NCBI RefSeq assembly: GCF_001612745.1
Contig: NZ_BDBA01000126.1
Span: forward strand, 1 to 38,256
Length of the DNA: 38,256 nt
Direction of reading: 5' to 3'
From: Nocardia amamiensis NBRC 102102
GTDB taxonomy: Bacteria; Actinomycetota; Actinomycetes; Mycobacteriales; Mycobacteriaceae
The notes below the pieces were generated by a model that saw only the letters and a program-made list of their open reading frames with translations, was not told where the DNA came from and searched no databases. Both the position numbers and the translations under genes were made by a program. Within the stretch, counting starts at the first letter, position 1. The number at the start of each line of letters is the position of its first letter. Shown piece by piece: positions 1 through 7,826 of the stretch.

Positions 1-1217
1 TAGCCGCGGGAGCGCCGGACGGGCAGCTCGCGGCCGTCGAGCGCGCGCACCACCGAGTCGTCGCAGGGCACCAGGATGCGCCGGTTGTGCGACAGCCACC
101 CGTCGGCCAGTCCGGTCAAGCGGGTGCGAGCGTCGTCATCCTCGTAACAGATCGGTTCGCCACCGAGGTTGCCCGAGGTCATCACGAGCACCTGCGGGCC
201 GGGCGGATCGCCGGGGAGGCCGAACAGCAGCAAGTGCAGCGGAGTGTAGGCCAGCATGACGCCCAGGTCCGGGTTGCCTGGCGCGACCGAGGCGGCTGGG
301 ACCAGGCATCGGCCTTCGGCAGCGGCGTCGCCCGGTGCGACGAATCCCGCTCCGGGCGGGGACCGGCGGGCGAGCAGAACTATCGGCCGGGCCGGGCTGG
401 TCAGCAGCGCCGAGGCCGCGTCGTCGACCTCGACGATGGCGCGGGCGGTGGCGAGGTCGGGCACCATCACGGCGAAGGGCTTGTCGCCGCGGCGTTTACG
501 CCTGCGCAGCTCAGCGACGGCCGCCTCGTTCGCGGCGTCGCAGGCGAGGTGGTACCCGCCGATGCCCTTGACCGCCAGGATGCCGCCGGCGCGCAGCAGT
601 TCCCGCGCGGCCGCCAGTGGCGCGCCGCTACCGGGGCCGGAGTAGGCCAGTGCCGGGCCGCAGTCGGGGCAGGCGATCGGCTGGGCATGGAAGCGCCGGT
701 CGGCGGGGTCGGCGTATTCCCGTGCGCAGCGGTCGCACATGGCGAAGTCCGCCATGGACGTCCGCTCACGGTCGTAGGGCAGGCTCGCGATGATGGTGAA
801 CCGCGGACCGCAGTTGGTGCAGTTGATGAACGGATGGCGATAGCGGCGGTCCTGGGGATCGCGCAGCTCACGTTCGCAGTCGGCGCAGATCGCGACATCG
901 GGCGAGGCCAGCGTGCGACCGCTGCCGTCGCTGGTGGTCCCGGCGATATGGAAGCCGGTGCCGCCGCGCACCGCGATCTCGGCCTGGTCGACCGATTCGA
1001 TCACGGCCAGCGGCGGCGGCCGCAGGCGCAACCGCTCGGTGAATGCGTCCAGATCCGCTGGCGCGCCCTCGATTTCGATGACGACCCCGCTGTTGTCATT
1101 GCTCACACTGCCGGACAGAGCCAGCTCGGCCGCGGTGGTGTAGACGAACGGACGGAACCCGACGCCTTGGACCACGCCGCGCACGAGCAGTCGCCGCCGC
1201 AGCCGCGCGACGGTCAT
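1..1217 (-). CDS. hypF: HypF carbamoyltransferase, N-terminal part (cut by window edge)
   Basis: HypF makes the thiocyanate precursor of the cyanide ligands of the [NiFe] centre, using carbamoyl phosphate and ATP and passing the group to HypE. About 405 N-terminal residues are visible and the frame stays open to base 1. An acylphosphatase domain comes first (VQGVGFRPF at residues 16-24). Two zinc-finger units of the form CxxC-x18-CxxC follow (C111/C114/C133/C136 and C161/C164/C183/C186). The start of the YrdC-like domain comes next, with YTPLH and VMTSGN motifs. The ATG at 1217-1215 overlaps the hypC stop as ATGA, so the two are translationally coupled. The Kae1-like C-terminal half lies outside the window. 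Identity is secure from the motif order and position in the hyp operon. Confidence 0.95.
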   Translation of the reverse strand, partial: MTVARLRRRLLVRGVVQGVGFRPFVYTTAAELALSGSVSNDNSGVVIEIEGAPADLDAFTERLRLRPPPLAVIESVDQAEIAVRGGTGFHIAGTTSDGSGRTLASPDVAICADCERELRDPQDRRYRHPFINCTNCGPRFTIIASLPYDRERTSMADFAMCDRCAREYADPADRRFHAQPIACPDCGPALAYSGPGSGAPLAAARELLRAGGILAVKGIGGYHLACDAANEAAVAELRRRKRRGDKPFAVMVPDLATARAIVEVDDAASALLTSPARPIVLLARRSPPGAGFVAPGDAAAEGRCLVPAASVAPGNPDLGVMLAYTPLHLLLFGLPGDPPGPQVLVMTSGNLGGEPICYEDDDARTRLTGLADGWLSHNRRILVPCDDSVVRALDGRELPVRRSRG

Positions 1218-1456
1218 GGCCGGTCTCCGCGTTGCAGCAGGCGCAGCCCGTCCAGCGCCGCCGCGACCCCCGCCTCGTCGGTCTTCTCCACGGCGAAGCC
1301 CATGTGGATGATCACCCAGTCGCCCGGTCGCGCCGGATCGTCCTCCAGCAGGCCGATATTGACCTTCCGCTGCTCGCCGGACACGTCCACCAGCGCGATC
1401 TGGTCGTGGTAGCCCGCGGGGATCTCCACCACCCGCCCCGGGATTCCCAGACACAT
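1214..1456 (-). CDS. hypC: HypC/HupF-type hydrogenase maturation chaperone
   Basis: This 80-residue protein begins MCLGIPGRV, the hallmark of HypC. The Cys2 exposed after Met removal binds the Fe(CN)2CO unit with HypD and delivers it to the large-subunit precursor. The beta-barrel sequence DVSGEQRKVNIGLL and the PGDWVIIHMGFA block are typical. The ATG lies 3 bp after the protease stop codon, and its own stop overlaps the hypF start by 4 bp. Length and sequence are standard for the family. The likely partner is the HhyL precursor from the same operon. HypD is not encoded in the window. Confidence 0.95.
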   Translation of the reverse strand: MCLGIPGRVVEIPAGYHDQIALVDVSGEQRKVNIGLLEDDPARPGDWVIIHMGFAVEKTDEAGVAAALDGLRLLQRGDRP

Positions 1457-1459
1457 GGG

Positions 1460-1984
1460 TCAGTCCTCCTGTCGCACTGTGGTCGGCGAAAGCGGCGAAG
1501 TGTCCCCCGATGGGGGCACCGGCTCCCCCGCAGCACCGGGACTCGCGACCAGTCCGGCAAGCACATCGCCGATGGCGGCGACAGCCTCATCGACCGCGGC
1601 GGCGACCTGCGTGGACAAGCCGATGCCCTCGTCCACGCAGGCGACCTGGCAGCCGACCACGACGGTCGGCGGCAGCGCACCGCCCAACGCGCGCACTCCG
1701 GCGAAAACCGCGGCCGGGGTCATCGCGTGCGCGTCGAGATGCGGGGCGTCTGCGTCTTCCGGCGCGGCGCGGAACACCTCGACACGGCCGGGCGCTCCGC
1801 GGCCGGGGACCGCGTCGACCAGCACCAGCGCGTCCCAGGGATCGAGCAGGTCGTAGGCGAGGTGCATGCCGCGGATGCCGTAGTCCACCGCGCGCACGCC
1901 AGGGTGGTGTGGCAGGCGCCGCACCACTTCGGGTCCGAATCCGTCGTCGCCCAGGAAGATGTTGCCGATCCCGGCGATCAGCAC
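1460..1984 (-). CDS. Hydrogenase large-subunit maturation endopeptidase (HyaD/HupD family)
   Basis: Predicted 174-residue endopeptidase that removes the C-terminal tail of the large subunit once nickel is in place. The N-terminus carries GIGNIFLGDDGFGPE (residues 5-19), the family signature. D14, D57 (in LVDAVP) and H86 fit the three nickel-sensing ligands of the family. The frame is open much further upstream, but that part is Arg/Pro-rich and runs antisense to the 105-residue gene, so I chose GTG 1984. It sits 13 bp past the stop of that gene and about 16 bp after a GGAGGAG ribosome site, a slightly long spacing that leaves the start uncertain. The tail after about residue 150 is Pro/Ser/Thr-rich and probably disordered. 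The substrate is expected to be HhyL at 6019-7815. Confidence 0.88.
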   Translation of the reverse strand: MLIAGIGNIFLGDDGFGPEVVRRLPHHPGVRAVDYGIRGMHLAYDLLDPWDALVLVDAVPGRGAPGRVEVFRAAPEDADAPHLDAHAMTPAAVFAGVRALGGALPPTVVVGCQVACVDEGIGLSTQVAAAVDEAVAAIGDVLAGLVASPGAAGEPVPPSGDTSPLSPTTVRQED

Positions 1985-1997
1985 CGTGGCCGTCGGC

Positions 1998-2315
1998 TCA
2001 CTCCTCCCCTTCGGTCGGCGCCGTCGCGCCGCCGACGTCCGCGTCGTCGACCTTGCCCGTTGCCGTCTCGTCGGGCGCATTGGCGGTCTGCTTACGTCCT
2101 TCGAAGGGCGGGGTCGCCGGTTCGGCGCCGGAGGGGGGCGCCGTCGTGAACTCGGCCTCCCGATCGGTATCGGTGCCGCGAGCGGAGGTCGTCTCCTCGT
2201 GGCCGATGTCGCCCGGTTCCCGGTCGGCCGGTCCTCCGGCGACGGTGTCGGCGCCGGTGTCACGCGAACCCGGCGCGCCGCGAGCCGACTGCGGCTCTTC
2301 ACGTTGCTCACCCAT
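1998..2315 (-). CDS. Small acidic, probably disordered protein of the hydrogenase operon
   Basis: This encodes 105 residues rich in Glu, Asp, Thr, Pro, Ala and Gly, starting MGEQREEPQ and ending PTEGEE. I see no hydrophobic core, cysteine, membrane segment or known domain. The ATG follows a good GGAAAGGA ribosome site. The gene sits between the 39-residue membrane peptide and the protease, in the same direction, so it belongs to the hydrogenase transcript. Function is unknown. Acidic disorder could suit a chaperone-like or metal-buffering role during maturation, but that is a guess. It might also be a poorly conserved filler gene. The reading frame is supported by its ribosome site and by fitting between its neighbours without overlap. 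Confidence 0.6.
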   Translation of the reverse strand: MGEQREEPQSARGAPGSRDTGADTVAGGPADREPGDIGHEETTSARGTDTDREAEFTTAPPSGAEPATPPFEGRKQTANAPDETATGKVDDADVGGATAPTEGEE

Positions 2316-2337
2316 GATGTTCCTTTCCGGTCGTCCA

Positions 2338-2457
2338 CTACATGTGCCGGATCTTCAGGTATCGCCGAAGATCCGGTATCGCCCGCACACCCAGGTACAG
2401 CCCCACCGCCGCCAGTCCGGCGACGATGGCTGTCGAGATCACTCCCACCGCTTGCAT
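2338..2457 (-). CDS. 39-residue single-pass membrane peptide, DUF6893-like
   Basis: This tiny protein has one hydrophobic segment (about residues 4-23, VGVISTAIVAGLAAVGLYLG) followed by a basic tail, RAIPDLRRYLKIRHM. That pattern (one helix, then a PDLRRYLKIR-type tail) matches what I recall of DUF6893 small actinobacterial membrane proteins. An in-frame upstream start would give 64 residues, but the inner ATG at 2457 has a GAAAGGA ribosome site 7 bases upstream and removes a non-conserved leader. The gene lies 13 bp after the 442-residue gene in the hydrogenase operon. By topology it could anchor or tune the cytoplasmic hydrogenase at the membrane. That role is inferred from context only. 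Confidence 0.7.
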   Translation of the reverse strand: MQAVGVISTAIVAGLAAVGLYLGVRAIPDLRRYLKIRHM

Positions 2458-2470
2458 AGCGAACGTCCTT

Positions 2471-3799
2471 TCACTTGTCGGGGCCGTCGAGCGGCTCCAG
2501 TTCGTCGGGTGCGAAATACAGGTAGCGGCCATACCATTCGTGCAGATCTGCCGCCGGGTCGTCGTCCAGGACCACTCCCACGTGCGCCTGACCGTCCACG
2601 TCCTCGTGCACCGAGACGACCCGGGCGCACCTGCCGTCGAAGAACAGATCTTGCGCGTCCGCCCGCCGGGACGGACGCAACCGCACCCGGCTGCCCTGGC
2701 GCACCAGCACTCCCGCGACCGCCACCGCGTCGGACTCGGGGCGAACGGCGCTGTCGGCCAGCGGATCCCACCAATCGATGCCCTCGGGGATGTCCGGAAT
2801 CAGCCGCGGAAGATCTGGGTGCGGGTCGCGCAGGACGCCGTGCAGCTGCCGCATCGCCTCGGGTGTCATGGCCTCGCAGCGGTCGATGATCTCCGCCGCG
2901 CGCGGATCGGTGGCACGCGCCCGCGCCTTCTCCTCGTCGGTCATCGTCAGCACGCGGAGGGTGAGGATCTCGTCGATCTCGGTGGAGTCGAACAGCGCGC
3001 CCTCGCTCTGCTCGGCGATCTCCGGATGGTCGTAGAGGATGATCGGCGAGATGAGCAGCATGCTGTAGTCGCCGGGCGGTCCGGCGAGCACCGGGAAGCA
3101 GCGGCGCCGCTCGCAGCGACCGACCGCGGGCGCGGCGGCGGGTGGCGGGTCGAGCAGCGAGATGAATTGCCCGCCAGTGATCTCCAGGATGACGTGCGCG
3201 CCGATCAGCGAGCGGGCGATGGCGTCGCGCTGGTCGGTCGCGGGCGCCCCCTCGTTGCGCAACACGACGGTCAGCCGCAGGTAGCCGTCGTCGCAGTCGG
3301 TCGCAAGTGTGAGTTCGCCCGCGAGCGGAAGGCGGGTCCGTACCAGCGCGCCTTCCGCGGCACCGGCTGCCCCGGGAAGTTGCTCGGTGTCCGTTCCACC
3401 CGGGATACGCAGTGGCCGAACGATATTCGCGGGCGCGACCGGCCCGAGAACGATCTCCTGCTCGACCGCCTCGTCCCAGGACAACCACGACCGCTGTCCA
3501 TCGCTCAGCTCGGCGACGGGTGCGCCGCCGGCATCCATCACTTGCCTGTGCTGCAGCTGCAGAAAACGGACCGCCACGGTGAGCTGGGGATTCTCACCCG
3601 CATCGATCAGGCACTGCGCCGAGAGCGCCGACTCCTCGCCGAGCCCGGCCGCGGCGGCTCCCTCCGGGCCGAGCACGCCGAACTGCCACCGCGACTGGTT
3701 CTTGCGCGCGTCGGCCCGATAGGGATAGAGCAGGTACCCCTCGTAGAGCACCGCGTCGGCCACGGCGCGGGCACGGGCACGGGATTCGGCGGTGGTCAC
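2471..3799 (-). CDS. Conserved hydrogenase-operon protein of unknown function (442 aa)
   Basis: This 442-residue cytoplasmic-looking protein has no membrane segment or signal peptide. GTG 3799 overlaps the DUF6084 stop as GTGA, which fixes the start. The C-terminal 70 residues, from GSRVRLRPSRRADAQD to YFAPDELEPL, resemble a small beta-barrel module that I recall at the end of hydrogenase-associated proteins across Actinobacteria. The central part has a helical stretch (EEKARARATDPRAAEIIDRC) and a WWDPLADS motif. I recognise no catalytic motif. Tight coupling to DUF5947 and DUF6084 suggests a role in assembly or electron transfer for the group 1h hydrogenase. Family membership as a hydrogenase-associated protein is fairly sure; its job is not known to me. 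Confidence 0.8.
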   Translation of the reverse strand: MTTAESRARARAVADAVLYEGYLLYPYRADARKNQSRWQFGVLGPEGAAAAGLGEESALSAQCLIDAGENPQLTVAVRFLQLQHRQVMDAGGAPVAELSDGQRSWLSWDEAVEQEIVLGPVAPANIVRPLRIPGGTDTEQLPGAAGAAEGALVRTRLPLAGELTLATDCDDGYLRLTVVLRNEGAPATDQRDAIARSLIGAHVILEITGGQFISLLDPPPAAAPAVGRCERRRCFPVLAGPPGDYSMLLISPIILYDHPEIAEQSEGALFDSTEIDEILTLRVLTMTDEEKARARATDPRAAEIIDRCEAMTPEAMRQLHGVLRDPHPDLPRLIPDIPEGIDWWDPLADSAVRPESDAVAVAGVLVRQGSRVRLRPSRRADAQDLFFDGRCARVVSVHEDVDGQAHVGVVLDDDPAADLHEWYGRYLYFAPDELEPLDGPDK

Positions 3800-4443
3800 G
3801 GCCGCTCCTCGGCGTGCGCCAGCAGCCTGCTCACCGCGTCGTCGAAGCCGAGCAGGCCGTGGCCGGATTTGTAGGCGGCGAGCGCGTCGAGGGTGTCCTT
3901 GTGCAGGCGCAGCCAGCCGGTGTTGGGGAAGTGCGCGGCCATCAGGTCCTGCCAGACCGAGACCGGCATGCCGAACTTGTCCTCCCGATCCCAGGGGATC
4001 TGCTGGATGGCGAATCCCCCGCTGCCCTTGATGAAGACCGTCCCGCTGAACAGGAACAACAGCGGAACCACGCCCTCGCGCAATGCGTGCAGGTACTTCG
4101 ATCCGGTCACCTCGAAGTCGTAGGTGCACGGCATCGGCAGATCGATCTCGGCGCCCCCGGTGAACCCGGGAACCATGGTGGCGCAGTGCATCCAGAGGAA
4201 CGAGCGCTGGGTGTCGCGCCACCGCTCACGCGGGCCGAACAGGTCGACCAGACCCGCCGCTTCCTCGTCGGAGTAGCCACGGCGGAACGGCTCGATGCGC
4301 ACCTGTGCGCGTAAGGCGATGGCGTGCACAGGTTCCTCCGCGAGCGCGGCGATCCCGACGCGTGCGGACAGGATCGGCGCCGCCGCGTACGGCTCCGGCT
4401 TCATCTCGAGCACGGCGAAGGTCGTGGAGTAGACCGGGCTCAT
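3796..4443 (-). CDS. DUF6084-type hydrogenase-associated protein
   Basis: This is a 215-residue protein starting MSPVYSTTFAVLEMKPEPYAA. Its sequence (LLFLFSGTVFIKG, IPWDREDKFGMPVSVW, FPNTGWLRLHKDTLDAL) matches my recollection of DUF6084, a family seen beside group 1h hydrogenases in Actinobacteria. No cysteine cluster or membrane helix is present, and the repeated short hydrophobic strands suggest a beta-rich fold. ATG 4443 overlaps the DUF5947 stop (ATGA), and its own stop overlaps the next GTG. The three genes 2471-5075 are therefore translationally chained, which suggests that their products act together. Biochemical function is unknown. Confidence 0.82.
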   Translation of the reverse strand: MSPVYSTTFAVLEMKPEPYAAAPILSARVGIAALAEEPVHAIALRAQVRIEPFRRGYSDEEAAGLVDLFGPRERWRDTQRSFLWMHCATMVPGFTGGAEIDLPMPCTYDFEVTGSKYLHALREGVVPLLFLFSGTVFIKGSGGFAIQQIPWDREDKFGMPVSVWQDLMAAHFPNTGWLRLHKDTLDALAAYKSGHGLLGFDDAVSRLLAHAEERP

Positions 4444-5075
4444 GCCGCACCGCCGGGTTTCGCGCGCGCCGAGGCGGCGGTGAAGAATTCCTCGAGGTAG
4501 CGCCGCACGTCCTGGCCGCCGTCGAATCCGCGCCACAGCACTCGCATCCGGCCGACGAATTCGTAGCAGGCGTCGATCGGCAGCAGCAGGCAGCCGCCGA
4601 CCTGCCCGGTCCCGCGTTCGGGCATCCGGATCAGCAGCGCCTCCACGTCGGGGACGAGCACGTCCAGCTCGGGATGGCGCTGGAGCACCGAGTCCCACGC
4701 CGCCAGCGGCAGCTCCGATTCGGTGGCGCCCGCGGGGCCGGGATAGAACGCCACCGTCCGCCCCTGCGGGGTGTTGCGGAAGAAGAACGCGAGACCCACC
4801 GGGATCTCCAGCGTGTCCCACTCCGCTTGACTGATGGTGACATCGGGAAACGCGAGATACCGATCCGGCACCGCCCGATAGCGCAGCTCCGCGTTCTGGT
4901 CGACGAACAGCAGATAGCAGCTGCGGCACACGCACATCAGCTGCCTGCCTTCGACGTTCACGACGTGCTGGTGCTCGCCGGCGATCGGCTCGGCGCACAT
5001 CTCGCACCGCTCGCCCGCCCGGGGCGGCGTGCGATCGGCGGCGATCCGCTGCAATGCGCGGAACGGCATGGTCAC
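4440..5075 (-). CDS. DUF5947-type cysteine-motif protein of hydrogenase operon
   Basis: This 211-residue protein has an N-terminal metal-site candidate: C24-x2-C27, then C48, C50 and C53, with H35 and H37 between them. This could hold zinc or an Fe-S cluster. The rest (FFFRNTPQGRTVAFYPGP, DVEALLIRMP, CYEFVGRMRVLWRGFDGG) matches what I recall of DUF5947, found in actinobacterial group 1h hydrogenase loci. GTG 5075 overlaps the hhyE stop as GTGA; an ATG two codons later is an alternative. The metal site and the position beside an Fe-S protein fit a role in electron transfer or cofactor handling, but this is inference. Confidence 0.82.
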   Translation of the reverse strand: MTMPFRALQRIAADRTPPRAGERCEMCAEPIAGEHQHVVNVEGRQLMCVCRSCYLLFVDQNAELRYRAVPDRYLAFPDVTISQAEWDTLEIPVGLAFFFRNTPQGRTVAFYPGPAGATESELPLAAWDSVLQRHPELDVLVPDVEALLIRMPERGTGQVGGCLLLPIDACYEFVGRMRVLWRGFDGGQDVRRYLEEFFTAASARAKPGGAA

Positions 5076-5986
5076 CCGTGCACCTCCACCGGTACCGCCA
5101 CCGACAGCTCGCCGGAGCGCACGAGGACCGGCAACGGCTCCAGGTGTCCGTCACCGTCGACGCGTGCGCCCGCGTGCACGACGTCGAAGTGCGCCTGGCA
5201 GGCCGGGCAGCGCAGCACCGCGTCGCCGAGCGGGAATCCGACGCGTCGCTCCAGCGCAGCGCCCGCGAGCGAGCTGTCGCAGCCCGGGCAGTGGTCCCGG
5301 TAGGCATACACGTCCTCGCCCACCCGGCAGGCCAGCACGGCCAGCCCGGCGACGGCGAAACCGCCGACCTCCCCCGCGCGCAGCTCGGCCAGCTCGGGGA
5401 CCGCGACCCAGTTGCCGGACCGGTGTCCGCCGGTGTGGACTCGGGAGAACAGCGAGTCGGCGGAGATCACCCCCGCCGACTCCGTCTGCGCCGCGACGAC
5501 TTCGATGGACTCGATTTCCGGCGCCGCCGCCCGCACCGCGTCCTCGACGGCCAGCTCCAGCGTCACCGACGACGACGGACAGCTGCGGCAGCTGCCCGCG
5601 AGCTCCAGCCGGACCACCCCGTCGGCGACGTCGACGAGGTGGACATCACCGCCGTGCGAACCGAGGTAGGGGCGCACGCTGTCCAGCGCCGTCCGCACCC
5701 TGGTCGTCACGTCGTGCGGATGCAGTCCGTGCACGAGCAGCAGGCTCGCGACCAGGTCGTCGCGCGCCAGCCGCTCGATCGCCTCGGCGTCGAGCAGCCG
5801 CAGCACACGGCGCAGTCCCGCACCGTAGAGTTCGACGATCTCGCGCACGAGTTGCTCGGCGCGCTCGCGCGCGAGCGCACCGCCCGCCGAGCTCGCCTCC
5901 AGCAAGGTCTCGATGCGATCCCCGGCTTCGCGCCAGCGGGATTCCTCGAGCGTCGCGTCGTCCTGGTCGTCCAGGCGAGCCTCCAC
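5072..5986 (-). CDS. hhyE: NifU-like / Rieske-like Fe-S protein of the hydrogenase (HhyE type)
   Basis: This 304-residue protein directly follows hhyL. Residues about 95-165 form a NifU C-terminal-like domain (GSHGGDVHLVDV, then C133-R-S-C136). Residues about 190-300 have the layout of a Rieske domain but with changed ligands: HCPGC (C233, C236) in place of CxH, and CPACQAH (C260, C263, H266) in place of CPxH. It may therefore bind a four-cysteine iron site instead of a classical His2Cys2 cluster. An Fe-S protein, HhyE, is known at the same position in Mycobacterium smegmatis Hhy, where it is thought to relay electrons. I assign the name by synteny and domain type. GTG 5986 has a GGGAGG ribosome site at a normal distance. 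Confidence 0.82.
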   Translation of the reverse strand: MEARLDDQDDATLEESRWREAGDRIETLLEASSAGGALARERAEQLVREIVELYGAGLRRVLRLLDAEAIERLARDDLVASLLLVHGLHPHDVTTRVRTALDSVRPYLGSHGGDVHLVDVADGVVRLELAGSCRSCPSSSVTLELAVEDAVRAAAPEIESIEVVAAQTESAGVISADSLFSRVHTGGHRSGNWVAVPELAELRAGEVGGFAVAGLAVLACRVGEDVYAYRDHCPGCDSSLAGAALERRVGFPLGDAVLRCPACQAHFDVVHAGARVDGDGHLEPLPVLVRSGELSVAVPVEVHG

Positions 5987-6018
5987 TGTCACCTCCCGTC
6001 GGTCTACTGGACGTGGAC

Positions 6019-7815
6019 TCACTCCGGCGTGAGCGTCTGCGTCGGTGAGTGCAGCTTCTCCAGCGTCTGTCCCTTGCCGAGGTACATGTGCACGCCGCAC
6101 GGCAGGCACGGGTCGAAACTGCGCACCGTGCGCATGATGTCGATGCCTTTGAAGTGCTCGCGGTCGTTCTCCTCGAAGACCGGCTGGCCCTGCACCGCGT
6201 CCTCGTAGGGGCCCGGGGTGCCGAAGCTGTCGCGGGGACTGGCGTTCCACGGCGTCGGCGGATACGGGTGGTAGTTGGCGATCTTCCCGTCCCGGATCAC
6301 CATGTGGTGCGACAGCACGCCGCGCACCGCCTCGGTGAATCCGCAGCCGATGCTCTCGTCGGGGACCTCGAACTTCTCCCAGGTCTTGGTGTGGCCCGCC
6401 CGGATCTCGGCCATCGCCTTCTCCGCGAAGTGCAGCGCGCACGCCGCGGCATAGGCCTGGAAATAGGTGCGCGCCCGGTTGCGCTCGATGGTGTTGCTGC
6501 CGTGCGCCGGGATCTTCCACTCCAGCGTCACCGGACCTTTGAGCGCGGTCTTGGGCAGATTGATCTGCACGCTGTTCCCGGTCGCCTTCACGTACCCGAT
6601 GTCGACCAGATTGGCCAGCGCCGTCACCCACAGCCGTGCCAGCGGGCCGCCGCCGGTGTCCAAGGCGAGGTGGTCGGTGCCGTCGAACCAGCGTGGCGAC
6701 ATCACCCAGCTGTACTTGTCCTCCAGGTCTCGCTTCTGCGGCTTGGGGTTGGTGTGCTGGTTCCAGGGATGACGCCGGTCCACCGGATTGCCGAGCGGGT
6801 CGTTCTTGACGAACATCTCCTGATCGGACCAGTCGTCGTAGTACGAGCTGCCCAAGAGAATCCGGATGCCGAGGTTGATGTCGACCAGGGAGGTGGTCAG
6901 CAGCTTGCCGTCGACCACGATGCCGGGGCTGACGAACATCTTGCGGCCCCAGTCCTCCATGTCCTTGTACTCGAAGTTGCAGACCTCGGGATCCTGGAAC
7001 GAGCCCCAGCAACCCAGCATCGTGCGCCGCAGGCCGACGTTCTCGTAACCCGGCAGCGCCTCGTAGAAGAAGTCGAACAGGTCGTCGTGCATCGGCACGA
7101 CCTTCTTCATGAACTCCACGTAGCGCATCAGCCGGGTCATGTAGTCGGTCATCAGCTGGATCGTCGCCACCGTGCCGACGCCGCCGGGGTACAGCGTCGA
7201 CGGGTGCACATGCCTGCCTTCCATCAGGCAGAACATCTCGCGCGTGATCCGGCTGACCTGCAGTGCCTCCCGGTAGAACTCGCCGGTGAACGGGTTGAGC
7301 GCCCGCATGATGTCGGCGATCGTGCGGTAGCCGTGGTCGCCCGCGTGCGGCGCCTCGGTGTTCTCCGCCCTGGCCAGCACGCCGGGATTGGTCTCCGAGA
7401 CCATCTTCTCGCAGTAGTCCACGCCGACCAGGTTCTCCTGGAAGATGTTGTGGTCGAACATGTATTCGGCGGCTTCACCGAGGTTGACGATCCACTCCCC
7501 CAGATGCGGCGGGCGCACGCCGTAGGCCATGTTCTGGCAGTAGCACGAGCAGGTGGCGTGGTTGTCACCGCAGATACCGCAGATGCGGCTGGTGATGAAG
7601 TGCGCGTCGCGCGGATCCTTGCCGCGCATGAAGATCGAATAGCCGCGGAAGATGGACGAGGTGCTGTGGCACTCGACCACTTCCCGATTGTCGAAGTCGA
7701 TCTTGGTGTAGATGCCGAGGCTGCCGACGATGCGAGTGATCGGATCCCAGGACATCTCGACGAGACGGTCCGGTTCGATCGTTCGATGCGACGGCTCCGG
7801 GATGATATGGGTCAT
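6019..7815 (-). CDS. hhyL: Group 1h [NiFe]-hydrogenase large subunit
   Basis: This is the catalytic subunit (598 residues) that oxidises H2 at a Ni-Fe(CN)2CO centre. The L1 motif is RICGICGDNH (R77, C79, C82, H86) and the L2 motif is DPCLPCGVH (C570, C573, H576). These supply the four cysteine ligands. The 22 residues after H576 are the tail expected to be removed by the protease at 1460-1984. There is no export signal. ATG 7815 is preceded by GGAGG and lies 11 bp past the hhyS stop. The L1 and L2 forms, the DUF5947/DUF6084 neighbours and the small-subunit ligand change all fit the high-affinity, O2-tolerant actinobacterial type used for scavenging trace H2. Confidence 0.96.
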   Translation of the reverse strand: MTHIIPEPSHRTIEPDRLVEMSWDPITRIVGSLGIYTKIDFDNREVVECHSTSSIFRGYSIFMRGKDPRDAHFITSRICGICGDNHATCSCYCQNMAYGVRPPHLGEWIVNLGEAAEYMFDHNIFQENLVGVDYCEKMVSETNPGVLARAENTEAPHAGDHGYRTIADIMRALNPFTGEFYREALQVSRITREMFCLMEGRHVHPSTLYPGGVGTVATIQLMTDYMTRLMRYVEFMKKVVPMHDDLFDFFYEALPGYENVGLRRTMLGCWGSFQDPEVCNFEYKDMEDWGRKMFVSPGIVVDGKLLTTSLVDINLGIRILLGSSYYDDWSDQEMFVKNDPLGNPVDRRHPWNQHTNPKPQKRDLEDKYSWVMSPRWFDGTDHLALDTGGGPLARLWVTALANLVDIGYVKATGNSVQINLPKTALKGPVTLEWKIPAHGSNTIERNRARTYFQAYAAACALHFAEKAMAEIRAGHTKTWEKFEVPDESIGCGFTEAVRGVLSHHMVIRDGKIANYHPYPPTPWNASPRDSFGTPGPYEDAVQGQPVFEENDREHFKGIDIMRTVRSFDPCLPCGVHMYLGKGQTLEKLHSPTQTLTPE

Positions 7816-7826
7816 CGGAGGTCCTC

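Noticed and set aside
87..1412. Long plus-strand open frame at the left edge
   Set aside because: It is antisense to hypF and hypC, whose domains and motifs are unmistakable. Long antisense frames are normal in high-GC DNA.
1985..2338. N-terminal extension of the maturation protease (292-residue version)
   Set aside because: The extra part is Arg/Pro-rich and overlaps the well-supported 105-residue gene; the conserved protease begins at GTG 1984.
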